Of a stretch of DNA of 64,000 nucleotides, positions 52,601-61,019 are shown piece by piece. Numbering within the stretch: position 1 is the first letter of the stretch; every line of letters begins with the position of its first letter. The position numbers and the translations under genes were made by a program. Under the pieces are notes generated by a model. The model worked only from the letters and a program-made list of their open reading frames with translations, was not told the origin of the DNA and ran no database searches. Source of the stretch: Pseudonocardia kujensis. Lineage in GTDB: Bacteria > Actinomycetota > Actinomycetes > Mycobacteriales > Pseudonocardiaceae. The stretch covers positions 62,001-126,000 of the forward strand of contig NZ_JAJSOK010000007.1 of the NCBI RefSeq assembly GCF_021283305.1, given 5' to 3'.

Positions 52601-54094
52601 GTGACCGACCGAGGCGCGTCGGGTCGTCCGGCGCGCGAGCCGCGCGGGCGTCCGGACCAGGAGGGGCGGGCGATCCCGGCGAACGGGGCCGGCCTCGGCA
52701 GGGCGGCCGTCGGCGGTGACCCCGACGCCGTCCGCAACGGGACCGCGGGCCGGGCCGGCCGGGCCCCCGACGGGGCCGTCGACGGGGCCGCCGACCGGGT
52801 CGTCGACGGGGTGGCCGACGGGGCCGCGGGGTCGCCCCTCGCCCCGCCCCCCGCGGCACCGGCACGGGTCACCCCGCCTCCGGACCGCGGGGCGGTGATC
52901 GGCGGCGGGCTGACCTGGCTGGCCACCTGGAGCTGGCGGATCCTGCTGATCGCGTTCGGCGCGATCCTGCTCGGGCTGGTGGTCGGCGCGCTCTGGCCGA
53001 TCGTGTTCCCGGTGCTCCTCGGCGTGATCCTCGCGACCGTGCTGCGGCCCCCGGTCGGCTGGCTGGTCGCGCACCGGTTCCCGCCCGCGTTGGCCGCGCT
53101 GCTGGTCCTCGTCGCCGCGCTCGTGGTGCTCGGCGGGATCATCACCCTCATCGCACCCCAGGTGGCGGGGCAGTCGGACCAGATCGCGGCCGGCGTCACC
53201 GGCGGGTTGGGGCAGATCCAGCAGTGGGTGTCCGGGCCGCCGCTCAACCTGGGCGAGGGCCAGATCGGCGGGGTGCTCGAGTCGATCACCCGGCAGCTGC
53301 AGGCCAGCGCCTCGACGATCGCCGGCACCGTGCTCACCGGGGTGTCGGCGTTCGCGAACGGCCTGCTCAACATCGTGCTCGCCGTCGTGCTGGCCTTCTT
53401 CTTCGTCAAGGACGGCCCGCGCTTCCTCCCCTGGGTCACCCGCGTGACCGGCGCCCGCGCGGGCCGGCACGTCGCCGGCGTGCTGCAGCGCGCGTGGCGG
53501 ACCCTCGGCGGCTTCATCCGCACGCAGGCGCTGGTGGCCTTCGTGGACGCCTTCTTCATCGGCCTCGGCCTGGTGCTCCTCGGCGTGCCGCTGGCGCTGC
53601 CGCTGGCCGTGCTGACCTTCTTCGGCGGTTTCGTCCCGATCGTCGGCGCGCTCGTCGCCGGGGCACTGTCGGTGCTGGTCGCGCTGGTGACCAAGGGCTT
53701 CACCACGGCGCTGATCGTGCTGGCGATCATCATCGCCGTGCAGCAGATCGAGGGGAACGTCCTGCAGCCGATCCTGCAGAGCCGCAGCCTCAACCTGCAC
53801 GGCGCGGTCGTGCTGCTGGCCGTGACCGCGGGCGGGGCGATCTGGGGCATCGCCGGGGCCTTCCTCGCGGTGCCGGTCGCGGCCGTCGCGGCCGAGGTCC
53901 TGCGCTACGTCGGCGAGGAGATCGACCGGCGGGCCGGGGCACGGGGGACACCGCCGAGCGACGCCCCCGAGGGGCCGGACGGCGACGGGTCCGAGGCCGG
54001 GGAGCCCGCCGAAACCCCGGCGGACCCGACCGCGCGGATTCCCGCCGACGACGGCGGCCCCGGGCCGGTGCGCAGGCCCGCCCCGGAGGTCTGA
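52601..54094 (+). CDS. AI-2E family transporter (UPF0118 permease)
   Basis: 497 aa from a GTG 37 nt after cobF. About 90 low-complexity Gly/Asp/Arg residues lead to the permease: WRILLIAFGAILLGLVVGAL, IVFPVLLGVILATVLRPPVG, FANGLLNIVLAVVLAFFFVK, ALVAFVDAFFIGLGLVLLGV, FFGGFVPIVGALVAGALSVL, QQIEGNVLQPILQSRSLNLH. The C-terminus is an acidic Pro-rich tail. Members export autoinducer-2 or act as Na+/H+ antiporters; the substrate here is unknown. Confidence 0.9.
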   Translation: MTDRGASGRPAREPRGRPDQEGRAIPANGAGLGRAAVGGDPDAVRNGTAGRAGRAPDGAVDGAADRVVDGVADGAAGSPLAPPPAAPARVTPPPDRGAVIGGGLTWLATWSWRILLIAFGAILLGLVVGALWPIVFPVLLGVILATVLRPPVGWLVAHRFPPALAALLVLVAALVVLGGIITLIAPQVAGQSDQIAAGVTGGLGQIQQWVSGPPLNLGEGQIGGVLESITRQLQASASTIAGTVLTGVSAFANGLLNIVLAVVLAFFFVKDGPRFLPWVTRVTGARAGRHVAGVLQRAWRTLGGFIRTQALVAFVDAFFIGLGLVLLGVPLALPLAVLTFFGGFVPIVGALVAGALSVLVALVTKGFTTALIVLAIIIAVQQIEGNVLQPILQSRSLNLHGAVVLLAVTAGGAIWGIAGAFLAVPVAAVAAEVLRYVGEEIDRRAGARGTPPSDAPEGPDGDGSEAGEPAETPADPTARIPADDGGPGPVRRPAPEV

Positions 54095-54280
54095 GCCGGC
54101 CGGCGGCAGCGCTGTCGGCCACCCGGACGGGTGCTGCGGTCCGTCCGGAGGGCGTGCCGGCCGGGTGCCCGCGACGAGCGGTGGCGAGGGCTCGACCAGC
54201 GGTGTTTCCCGAAGGGCCGCGCGGGGCCATCCCCCAGGAGTCCGGCCGCACGCTCCCCGTACCGAGAGGCGCTGATCCTC

Positions 54281-54934
54281 ATGACCTGCCCGGCACAGAT
54301 CCCGCACCAGACCCGGCTCCCGGACGCCGACGTCACCGCGACCGAGCCGTTCGAGCCGACCAGCGACCCGGCCGCCGTGCTCGCCGAGGTGACCGGCGAC
54401 GGCGACCGCGCCGAGGCCGACCTCACCGGCCTGGCCGACTCCGTCGAGTACGTCCACCGCAGCTGGCCCGCGAACCCCGCTCAGCTCAGCGTCATCCGCC
54501 GCGAGCTCCTCGGCTGGCTCGCGCCGCTGGGGCTGAGCACCGAGCAGCAGGACGACGTCGTGCTGGCGGTCGACGAGGCCGTCGCCAACGCCGTCCGGCA
54601 CGCCTACCCGGAGGGCCGGCCCGGCGATGTCGAGCTCACCCTCTGGACCGAGGGCGAGGCGCTCTGCATCGAGATCACCGACCACGGCAGCTGGCGCCCC
54701 GCACAGGGCGAGGGCGGCACGGTCACCAGCGACGAGCGGGGCGGCCGGGGGATGCTGCTCATGCAGCACATGGTCGAGACCGTGCTCGTCCACTTCGACG
54801 GCCGCGGCAGCCGGGTCCTCCTGCGCCACAACTTCGGGCGGCCCGCCGAGGAGGGCGTGGGTGAGCACGGCGTGGGTGAGCACGGCGTCGGTGGGGCGGA
54901 GCCGATCGTGAGCGGGCCACGCCACGCCGGCTGA
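54281..54934 (+). CDS. RsbW-like ATP-binding (anti-sigma/HATPase_c_2) protein
   Basis: 217 aa from the ATG at 54281. The ~65-residue acidic N-terminus is followed by a GHKL ATPase domain: STEQQDDVVLAVDEAVANAV with the N-box, LCIEITDHGSW (G1) and RGGRGMLLMQHMVETVLVHF (G2). Such kinases phosphorylate anti-anti-sigma factors and bind stress sigma factors. No sigma or anti-anti-sigma gene is adjacent. The tail repeats GVGEHGVGEHGV, encoded by a short DNA duplication. Confidence 0.85.
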   Translation: MTCPAQIPHQTRLPDADVTATEPFEPTSDPAAVLAEVTGDGDRAEADLTGLADSVEYVHRSWPANPAQLSVIRRELLGWLAPLGLSTEQQDDVVLAVDEAVANAVRHAYPEGRPGDVELTLWTEGEALCIEITDHGSWRPAQGEGGTVTSDERGGRGMLLMQHMVETVLVHFDGRGSRVLLRHNFGRPAEEGVGEHGVGEHGVGGAEPIVSGPRHAG

Positions 54935-54950
54935 CCGGCCTGGCTCGCCC

Positions 54951-55583
54951 TCAGCCCTCCGCGGCCGGGCCGAACAGGGCCCCGACCGCCCGCGTGACGT
55001 GCCCGACCACGACCTCGGGGTCGGCCCCGGCCACCGCCTCGCTGCGGATCACCTTGCGCAGCAGGGCGATTCCGAGCAGCCAGGCAAGGGCGAGCTCGGC
55101 GCGGAGGTCGGCGTCGGCCGGGTCGTCGGTGGCGACGAGCCGGGCGAGCGTGCCGCCGTACGCCACCCGCAGCGTCTCCCGGACCGTGGCGGCGGCGTCG
55201 GTGTTGCCGGCCGAGCGGAGGGTGGCGAGGAAGAGGGTGACGTCGTCGGCGGCCCCGTCGTCCGTGGCCAGGATCGCGGCCAGCGTGCGGGGAAGGACCT
55301 GGTCCGGTGGGCCGGCCTGCAGCAGCTCGAGCGCCTCCCCGGTCACGGCCTCCGCGAACAGGCCCTCCTTCGACCCGAAGTGCCGGAAGAGCAGGGCCTG
55401 GTTGACACCGGCGCGTTCGGCGACGGCACGCACCGTGGTGCCCTCGTAGCCCATGCCGGCGAACAGTTCCCGGCCGGCGGCCAGCAGCGCCCGGCGGGTG
55501 GCGGCGGAGTCCCGGGAACGGGCGGGCCGGGACGCGCCCGCCGGCCGGGCCGGGGCGCCCTGCGGGCCGCTGTCGCTGGTCAT
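54951..55583 (-). CDS. TetR-family regulator
   Basis: 210 aa. HTH: TRRALLAAGRELFAGMGYEG, TVRAVAERAGVNQALLFRHF, GSKEGLFAEAVTGEALELL. The C-terminal domain is of the TetR_C_11-like Ala-rich kind (LAWLLGIALLRKVIRSEAVA). An N-terminal basic Ala/Arg stretch precedes the HTH. The divergent DUF5709 gene begins 97 nt away, but no palindrome was clear between them. Ligand unknown. Confidence 0.87.
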   Translation of the reverse strand: MTSDSGPQGAPARPAGASRPARSRDSAATRRALLAAGRELFAGMGYEGTTVRAVAERAGVNQALLFRHFGSKEGLFAEAVTGEALELLQAGPPDQVLPRTLAAILATDDGAADDVTLFLATLRSAGNTDAAATVRETLRVAYGGTLARLVATDDPADADLRAELALAWLLGIALLRKVIRSEAVAGADPEVVVGHVTRAVGALFGPAAEG

Positions 55584-55679
55584 GCCCTATCGGACCACGC
55601 CGCGTGTGCGGAGGCGGCGTCCGGGGTAGGCGTGGACGTGGGCGTCATCGGCGCCCGGGAACGAGAGAAGCGGAGGATC

Positions 55680-56315
55680 ATGGCGCAGCGCGAGAGCGAC
55701 GAGCGGGGCATCGACACGTCGCCGGACCTGGCGGAGGCCCTCCAGCTCGGCAACGAGGAGACGCTGACGGGTCCGTCGGGCGCGGACCCGCTCGACGCCG
55801 GCTACGTGCCGGCCGACCGGCCCTACGGCGTCGACGACCCGACGGTGACGCCGGCGGGTCAGCGCGAGGGCGAGACGCTCGACGAGCGCCTGGCGCGCGA
55901 GGAGGCCGACGAGGACGAGGTCCGCGACACCACCCGCACCGGCCGGCTGGTCGCGCGCGACCCGGGCGCGGACGGCGAGGCCGTCGACGAGGACCCCGCG
56001 ACCGGGGTCGAGGACGTCGGCGTGGACGGGGCGGCGGCGTCGGCCGAGGAGGCCGCGGTGCACGACCTGGACGAGGGGCTGGAGCCGGTGCTCGACGAGT
56101 CGCCGGTGGAGGATCCCGAGGTCGCGCGGTCGTTGGCCGAGGACCAGCGGCCGGGCGAGGCGGAGGACGACGCGATCCGCGACTACGCGGAGGAGACCGA
56201 GCCGCAGGAGCGGCCGAGCGCCGCCGCGCGGATCGATGCGGACCCGGACACGGGCGGCGTGCCCGGGGTCGACGGCGCGCGGGACGCGGGGGTCAGCCCT
56301 CGCAGCTCTGGGTGA
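55680..56315 (+). CDS. DUF5709 family acidic protein
   Basis: 211 aa from the ATG at 55680 (GGAGG 4 nt upstream). Highly acidic and probably disordered. The conserved core ADPLDAGYVPADRPYGVDDP, TVTPAGQREGETLDERLARE and EEADEDEV, with the later RLVARDPGADGEAVDEDPAT, is the DUF5709 pattern known from actinobacteria. Function unknown. Its last 23 nt overlap the convergent SsgA-like gene. Confidence 0.85.
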   Translation: MAQRESDERGIDTSPDLAEALQLGNEETLTGPSGADPLDAGYVPADRPYGVDDPTVTPAGQREGETLDERLAREEADEDEVRDTTRTGRLVARDPGADGEAVDEDPATGVEDVGVDGAAASAEEAAVHDLDEGLEPVLDESPVEDPEVARSLAEDQRPGEAEDDAIRDYAEETEPQERPSAAARIDADPDTGGVPGVDGARDAGVSPRSSG

Positions 56316-56709
56316 TCTGCTCGATCACCCGGTCGAGGTCCAGGACGGCCGACTCCTCACCGAGCGGGACCAGCTCCGCCGACGAGTCGACGAAGTGCCG
56401 CAGCAGGTCGCGGTCGACCTCGAGCACGGCGCGGCCGTCGGTGGAGCGGATCTCGATCTCGACGATGTCGTAGCCCTGGACGAGCTGGGGGCTCATCCGG
56501 ATGTCGCCGTAGCCGGCCGGCCCGGACAGGGCGTCGACGACCAGGTCGCGCGCCACGAGCCACTCGACCCAGCGGTCCTGCCTGGTCCGGACGGCGAGGG
56601 TGACCGCGAACGGGTCGGTCGCGGTGTAGGTCCACCGCGTGACGACGGGCGCGGGCTGCCCGTGCAGCACGGTGAACATGTCCTGCTGGACCGAGTCGCT
56701 GGTCATCAT
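56293..56709 (-). CDS. SsgA-like (SALP) sporulation/cell-division regulator
   Basis: 138 aa from the ATG at 56709 (GGAG 7 nt upstream). VVTRWTYTATDPFAVTLAVR, WVEWLVARDLVVDALSGPAG, GDIRMSPQ and EIRSTDGRAVLEVDRDLLRH followed by FVDSSAELVPLG match the SALP family, which in streptomycetes directs septum placement and peptidoglycan remodelling. Presence in a non-Streptomyces actinobacterium suggests a morphogenetic role. Convergent overlap of 23 bp with the DUF5709 gene. Confidence 0.87.
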   Translation of the reverse strand: MMTSDSVQQDMFTVLHGQPAPVVTRWTYTATDPFAVTLAVRTRQDRWVEWLVARDLVVDALSGPAGYGDIRMSPQLVQGYDIVEIEIRSTDGRAVLEVDRDLLRHFVDSSAELVPLGEESAVLDLDRVIEQITQSCEG

Positions 56710-56862
56710 GGCGTGGCTCCCTGGCGCTGGCCGTCCGGCGGTGTGGACGGCTCTCACGGGTGGAATCGGCGGCGCTCGTCGGAACGCAGCAGGTTCGCGA
56801 CCCTTTCACCCGTTCTGGTGATCGGGTTCGCGACGGACGGCGGTGTCGTCGGACCGGACCCG

Positions 56863-57336
56863 TCAGCCGCGGGTGGCGGCGGACACGACCCAGATCCCCG
56901 TCGGCCCGGCCCGGACCGGCTGGACGAGCGTGACGTGCGCGGTGCCGCCCGACGGGTCGGTGAGATCGACCGAGCCCGGGGCGGTGGACGTCGGCTCGGG
57001 GTCGGTCCAGCCGTAGGTGGTGGTCGCGTAGCTGACCGCCACCTCCTCGGGGTCGAGCGTCCACGGCTGGGCGCCGCCGTCGACCCGGGTCTGCAGCTCC
57101 TGGGCCGCGGGCAGGTCGGTGACCGGCCAGAGCAGCGTCGTCCCGGTCGGCGCGGCCCGGGGGACGGTCGTCGACGGGTCGGGGGTCGCCGGGGCGGTCG
57201 TCTGCGGGGCCGGTGACGCGCCCGCCTGCTGGGCGGGCGGTGCACCACCTCCGCAGCCGGCGAGGAGCGCGGCCAGCGCCGCCCCCGCCAGGAGTCCGCC
57301 GGTCGTGCGCGCCCTCGCCCCGTCCACGTCCGGCAC
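56863..57336 (-). CDS. Putative lipoprotein
   Basis: 157 aa from a GTG. Signal sequence ARTTGGLLAGAALAALLAGC with lipobox LAGC, then a Pro/Thr/Ala-rich linker and a small folded part (VDGGAQPWTLDPEEVAVSYA, TAHVTLVQPVRAGPTGIWVV). The C-terminal segment resembles beta-sheet lipoproteins of unknown function from related actinobacteria. A strong stem-loop lies at the 5' end, outside the coding region. Confidence 0.8.
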   Translation of the reverse strand: MPDVDGARARTTGGLLAGAALAALLAGCGGGAPPAQQAGASPAPQTTAPATPDPSTTVPRAAPTGTTLLWPVTDLPAAQELQTRVDGGAQPWTLDPEEVAVSYATTTYGWTDPEPTSTAPGSVDLTDPSGGTAHVTLVQPVRAGPTGIWVVSAATRG

Positions 57337-57340
57337 GCTA

Positions 57341-57365
57341 GCCCCGCCCGCAAGGCGGGCGGGGC
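57341..57365. promoter_or_regulatory. 11-bp hairpin between divergent genes
   Basis: GCCCCGCCCGC (57341-57351) and GCGGGCGGGGC (57355-57365) with an AAG loop, 5 nt upstream of the lipoprotein GTG. It would fold in the leader RNA and could hide the ribosome site, or act as a boundary between the divergent promoters. Confidence 0.5.
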
Positions 57366-57489
57366 CGACGCACCGCCACGTTCGAGGGGCGCGGCGGCCT
57401 CGCGGACCTGCCCGACCGGACGTGGCGCACCGGGCGATCTCGAATAGGGTTCCCGCAGAGCAGAGCCGCCGAATCCTGTGTGAGGTGCA

Positions 57490-59175
57490 ATGTCCGACAG
57501 CAGCACGGCCTTCTACGCGGCGCGGGACTTCCTGCTCGCGCACCGCACGGACTACGACACCGCCGTGCGTGAGTTCCGCTGGCCCGAGCTCACGGAGTTC
57601 AACTGGGCGATCGACCACTTCGACGCCGTCGCGGCCGATCCGGAGCGCGGCGCCCGCAAGGCGCTGTGGATCATCGAGGCCGACGGCAGCGACGCGTCGT
57701 GGACCTTCGCCGAGCTCTCCGAGCGGTCCAACCGGGTGGCGAACTGGCTGCGTGAGCGGGGGGTCGCCCGCGGCGACCGCATCATCCTCATGCTGGCCAA
57801 CCAGCTGGAGCTGTGGGAGACGCTGCTGGCGGCGATGAAGCTGGGTGCCGTCGTCATCCCGGCGACCACGCTGCTCACGGCCGAGGACCTGCGCGACCGG
57901 GTCGACCGGGGCAACGCGAAGCACGTGATCGTGGGCAAGGACGACGCGGCGAAGTTCGACGACGTCCCCGGCGACTACACCCGGATCTCCGTCCGGGGCG
58001 CGCCGAAGGGCTGGGAGGACTACGCCGAGGCCTACGAGAAGTCCGCCGTCTTCGCGCCGGACGGGCCGACGCAGGCCACGGACACCCTGCTGCTCTACTT
58101 CACCTCGGGCACCACGGCCAAGCCGAAGCTCGTCGAGCACACGCACCAGAGCTACCCGGTCGGCCACCTGTCGACGATGTACTGGATCGGGCTCGAGCCC
58201 GGCGACGTCCACCTCAACATCTCCTCGCCCGGCTGGGCCAAGCACGCGTGGTCGAATGTGTTCGCGCCCTGGCTGGCCGAGGCGACCGTGCTCGTCATGA
58301 ACTACACGAAGTTCGACGCGTCGAACCTGCTGGGCGTGCTCGACAAGTTCGGCGTCACGAGCTTCTGCGCGCCGCCGACGGTGTGGCGGATGCTGATCCA
58401 GGCCGACCTGTCCGGGCTCGGCACGCCGCCGACCAAGGTCGTCGGCGCCGGCGAGCCGCTCAACCCCGAGGTGATCGAGCAGGTCGAGAAGGCCTGGGGG
58501 CTGAAGATCCGCGACGGGTTCGGGCAGACCGAGTCGAGCGTCCAGATCGCGAACCCTCCCGGCTCGCCGATCAAGCCGGGCTCCATGGGCCGGCCGATGC
58601 CGGGCTTCCCGATCGCGCTGATCGACCCCGCGACGGGGGAGAAGGCCGACGAGGGCGAGATCTGCATCGACCTCTCGCAGCGGCCGATCGGGCTCATGGT
58701 GGGCTACAAGGACGACCCGGAGCGCAACGCCGAGGCGATGGCCGGCGGGTACTACCACACCGGCGACGTCGGCTCCCGGGACGCGGACGGCTACATCACC
58801 TACGTCGGCCGGGCCGACGACGTCTTCAAGGCCTCCGACTACCGGATCAGCCCGTTCGAGCTGGAGAGCGTGCTGATCGAGCACCCGGCCGTGGCCGAGG
58901 CCGCGATCGTGCCCTCGCCGGACCCGGTGCGCCTGGCCGTGCCGAAGGCCTACGTGGTGCTGGCCGCGGGCTACGAGCCGAACGAGGAGACCGCGAAGGA
59001 CATCCTGCAGTTCGCGCGGGACAACCTCGCCCCGTACAAGCGGATCCGGCGGCTGGAGTTCCACGAGCTGCCCAAGACGATCTCCGGCAAGATCCGCCGC
59101 GTGGAGCTGCGGGGGCGCGAGGGCGAGCTGCACGCCGACCCGTCCGCGACGCCGTCGGGCGAGTTCACCCTCTAG
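57490..59175 (+). CDS. Acyl-CoA synthetase (AMP-forming, acetyl/medium-chain type)
   Basis: 561 aa; GAGG 4 nt before the ATG. ANL motifs: LLYFTSGTTAKPKLVEHTHQ (P-loop, about 203), GDVHLNISSPGWAKHAWSNV, GFGQTESSVQIANPPG, YYHTGDVGSRDADGYITYVG, RADDVFKASDYRISPFELES and KTISGKIRRVELRGREG with the acylation Lys. N-terminal YDTAVREFRWPELTEFNWAI is typical of the acetyl-CoA-synthetase-like/ACSM branch. It activates a short or medium acid. A hairpin follows 8 nt after the stop. Confidence 0.9.
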   Translation: MSDSSTAFYAARDFLLAHRTDYDTAVREFRWPELTEFNWAIDHFDAVAADPERGARKALWIIEADGSDASWTFAELSERSNRVANWLRERGVARGDRIILMLANQLELWETLLAAMKLGAVVIPATTLLTAEDLRDRVDRGNAKHVIVGKDDAAKFDDVPGDYTRISVRGAPKGWEDYAEAYEKSAVFAPDGPTQATDTLLLYFTSGTTAKPKLVEHTHQSYPVGHLSTMYWIGLEPGDVHLNISSPGWAKHAWSNVFAPWLAEATVLVMNYTKFDASNLLGVLDKFGVTSFCAPPTVWRMLIQADLSGLGTPPTKVVGAGEPLNPEVIEQVEKAWGLKIRDGFGQTESSVQIANPPGSPIKPGSMGRPMPGFPIALIDPATGEKADEGEICIDLSQRPIGLMVGYKDDPERNAEAMAGGYYHTGDVGSRDADGYITYVGRADDVFKASDYRISPFELESVLIEHPAVAEAAIVPSPDPVRLAVPKAYVVLAAGYEPNEETAKDILQFARDNLAPYKRIRRLEFHELPKTISGKIRRVELRGREGELHADPSATPSGEFTL

Positions 59176-59182
59176 TACGGGG

Positions 59183-59208
59183 CGGCCGGGCGGGTCCCCG
59201 CCCGGCCG
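59183..59208 (+). terminator. Terminator hairpin after the acyl-CoA synthetase
   Basis: CGGCCGGGCGGG (59183-59194) pairs with CCCGCCCGGCCG (59197-59208), a near-continuous 12-bp stem starting 8 nt after the TAG. It is followed by a short T-containing stretch (GGGTACTGATTC) rather than a U-run. Confidence 0.7.
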
Positions 59209-59229
59209 TCGGGTACTGATTCGGTCGGG

Positions 59230-59273
59230 CCGTGCCGAGGGGCACGGCGCGCGCGACGGCGGTCCCCGCCGTC
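59230..59273 (+). promoter_or_regulatory. Two further stem-loops before the 73-aa ORF
   Basis: CCGTGCC/GGCACGG (59230-59236, 59241-59247) with loop GAGG, then GACGGCGG/CCGCCGTC (59255-59262, 59266-59273) with loop TCC. With the terminator in front they form three hairpins in 91 nt ahead of the small gene at 59325. They may be a structured leader. Confidence 0.5.
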
Positions 59274-59324
59274 GGGTCGCCGCCCTCACCGGCGGCGGCG
59301 CAGGACCGGATCGTGGAGGGTGCA

Positions 59325-59546
59325 ATGGCTGCAGGCGACGGGACGTACACGCCCGGGAGCGGACCGATGGCAGGTGTGCTGGCGGACATGCCCGACGTCG
59401 TCGGCCGCCTGCTCGCCGAGCACGTACCGGACCGCCGCGGCCGGTGCTCCGCCTGCCGCAACGCCGGGTCGGGCGTCGTGTGGCCGTGCACGCTGCACCA
59501 GATCGCGACCCGCGCCGCCGACCTGCACGCCCGCGGGGCGCGGTGA
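59325..59546 (+). CDS. Small Cys-containing protein
   Basis: 73 aa, GGAGGG 5 nt before the ATG. Sequence features: MAGVLADMPDVVGRLLAEHV, then DRRGRCSACRNAGSGVVWPC and TLHQIATRAADLHARG. CxxC plus a third Cys and a His 16-20 residues later suggest a metal or redox site. It lies after a triple hairpin. No family was recognised. A larger open frame upstream starts inside the hairpins and is less likely. Confidence 0.6.
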   Translation: MAAGDGTYTPGSGPMAGVLADMPDVVGRLLAEHVPDRRGRCSACRNAGSGVVWPCTLHQIATRAADLHARGAR

Positions 59547-59561
59547 CAGGTCGCGGCCGGC

Positions 59562-60278
59562 TCAGGCGGGGGCGAGGACGACGTCGCCGACCTCGGTCCG
59601 CAGGTCCAGCACGCGGTCGGCCGCCGGCTCGTCCGGGACCCGGAGCGACATCTCGCCGAGGTCGGTGTGCGCCGTCACCCGGTACGTCGCCCGGGGCACG
59701 ACGACGGTGATGTCGCCGCGCTGGCTCTCCGCCCGGACGCTGGCCGGGGTGACGAGGCCGAGCGTGACGTCGCCGTTGCGGGTCTGCGCCAGCACGTCGC
59801 CGTCGCGCAGCGTCCGCCCGGTGATCGTGCCGTTGCCGGTGCGCGCCCGGGCGGGGCCGGTCACACCGTCGAGGGTGATCCCGCCGGCCTCGGTCGCGAC
59901 GTCGACGGGCCCGACCTGGGTGAGCGTGAGGCCGCCGGCCTGGGTCCCCCCGGTGACCGGCAGCCCGGCGGGGACGTGCACGGTGTACTCGGCCGCGCAG
60001 TCGTCGCCGCAGCTGCCGAGGACGAGGACCCCGCCCTCCAGGTGGTGGCTCGGTCCGGTGGGCGTCGCGCCGCGGTAGGTGACGGTCCGTTCGAGCGAGG
60101 CGCCGCCGTCGCCGACCACGGTGATCCCGCCGGCCTGGTTGTCGATCCGGATCTCGGTGACCGAGGGGTCGAGCGCCGCCCCGTCCCGGGCCGTCTGCCC
60201 GGTACCGACGCCGCACCCGGCCACCGTCGCCGCCGCGGCCAGCACGCCCGCGGCCGCCCGCACACCCCACCGGCCCAT
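59562..60278 (-). CDS. DUF4097-family beta-repeat lipoprotein
   Basis: 238 aa from the ATG at 60278 (GGGAGGGGG 4 nt upstream). Signal AAAGVLAAAATVAGC with lipobox VAGC. The rest is a right-handed repeat of short beta strands: EIRIDNQAGGITVVGDGGAS, VDVATEAGGITLDGVTGPAR, ARTGNGTITGRTLRDGDVLA, QTRNGDVTLGLVTPASVRAE, typical of the DUF4097 adhesin-like fold. It is anchored outside the membrane; function unknown. Confidence 0.83.
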   Translation of the reverse strand: MGRWGVRAAAGVLAAAATVAGCGVGTGQTARDGAALDPSVTEIRIDNQAGGITVVGDGGASLERTVTYRGATPTGPSHHLEGGVLVLGSCGDDCAAEYTVHVPAGLPVTGGTQAGGLTLTQVGPVDVATEAGGITLDGVTGPARARTGNGTITGRTLRDGDVLAQTRNGDVTLGLVTPASVRAESQRGDITVVVPRATYRVTAHTDLGEMSLRVPDEPAADRVLDLRTEVGDVVLAPA

Positions 60279-60350
60279 GAGTCCCCCTCCCGGCACCGCC
60301 CCCTTCGGACGGTAGGGCTGCCGGCAGGACCGTGACCAGGGACGTTCGGC

Positions 60351-60986
60351 TCAGTCCTCGCTGCGGAAGTGGCCCGGCCAGTCCTCGTACGGGATGCGGG
60401 TGATGTCGAGGACCTTGCCGATCGTCGACCACTCGTTGCGGCCCAGCCGGGCGAGCGGACGCAGCCGCTCGATCGACGGCAGGCTGTGGCCGCGGGCGTC
60501 GGTCTCGAAGACGTCCGAGTCGATCGCCGCGTGCAGGACCCGGCCGATCACGACGGTCGAGTCGCCGAGCTCGAGGGCCTGCTCGAGCCGGCACTCCAGC
60601 GCGACCGGGGACTCCTTGACCCGCGGCGGGGCGACGGTCGCGCTCGGCTCCGCGGTGAGCCCGACCTCGGCGAACTCGGACAGGTGGGCGGGGAAGTCCG
60701 TGCCGGTCGCGTTGATCCGCTCGAACATGGCCTCGTTGGCGAGGCAGACCACGAACTCGCCGGTCTCGGTGGCGTTGCGCAGCGAGTCCTTCTTCCCGAC
60801 GGACGTGAACTGCACCATGGGCGGGTCGACGCAGGAGACCGTGAAGAACGAGTGCGGGGCGAGGTTGTCGACGCCCGCGGCCGACCGGGTCGAGACCCAG
60901 GCGATGGGCCGGGGGACGACGACGCTGGTCAGGACCTTGTAGAAGCGGCCGTGCCCGAGCTCGCCGGGGTCGATGTCCGTGCGCAT
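60351..60986 (-). CDS. Flavin reductase family protein (FMN-binding)
   Basis: 211 aa. Flavin_Reduct fold: GRFYKVLTSVVVPRPIAWVS, DNLAPHSFFTVSCVDPPMVQ, FTSVGKKDSLRNATETGEFV, NATGTDFPAHLSEFAEVGLT, and VIGRVLHAAIDSDVF. The motif PRPIAWVSTRSAAGVDNLAP belongs to the subgroup that binds FMN and often acts with flavin monooxygenases. It could supply reduced flavin to the HpaB- or RutA-type enzymes elsewhere in the window, although it is not next to either. Confidence 0.86.
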   Translation of the reverse strand: MRTDIDPGELGHGRFYKVLTSVVVPRPIAWVSTRSAAGVDNLAPHSFFTVSCVDPPMVQFTSVGKKDSLRNATETGEFVVCLANEAMFERINATGTDFPAHLSEFAEVGLTAEPSATVAPPRVKESPVALECRLEQALELGDSTVVIGRVLHAAIDSDVFETDARGHSLPSIERLRPLARLGRNEWSTIGKVLDITRIPYEDWPGHFRSED

Positions 60987-61006
60987 GCACCGATCATCCC
61001 CCGGGC

Positions 61007-61012
61007 TACGGT
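61007..61012 (+). promoter_or_regulatory. -10 box for leaderless cobD
   Basis: TACGGT ends 7 nt before the ATG at 61020, with no ribosome site in between. It sits in the 33-nt gap to the divergent flavin reductase. Confidence 0.5.
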
Positions 61013-61019
61013 GACCGGC

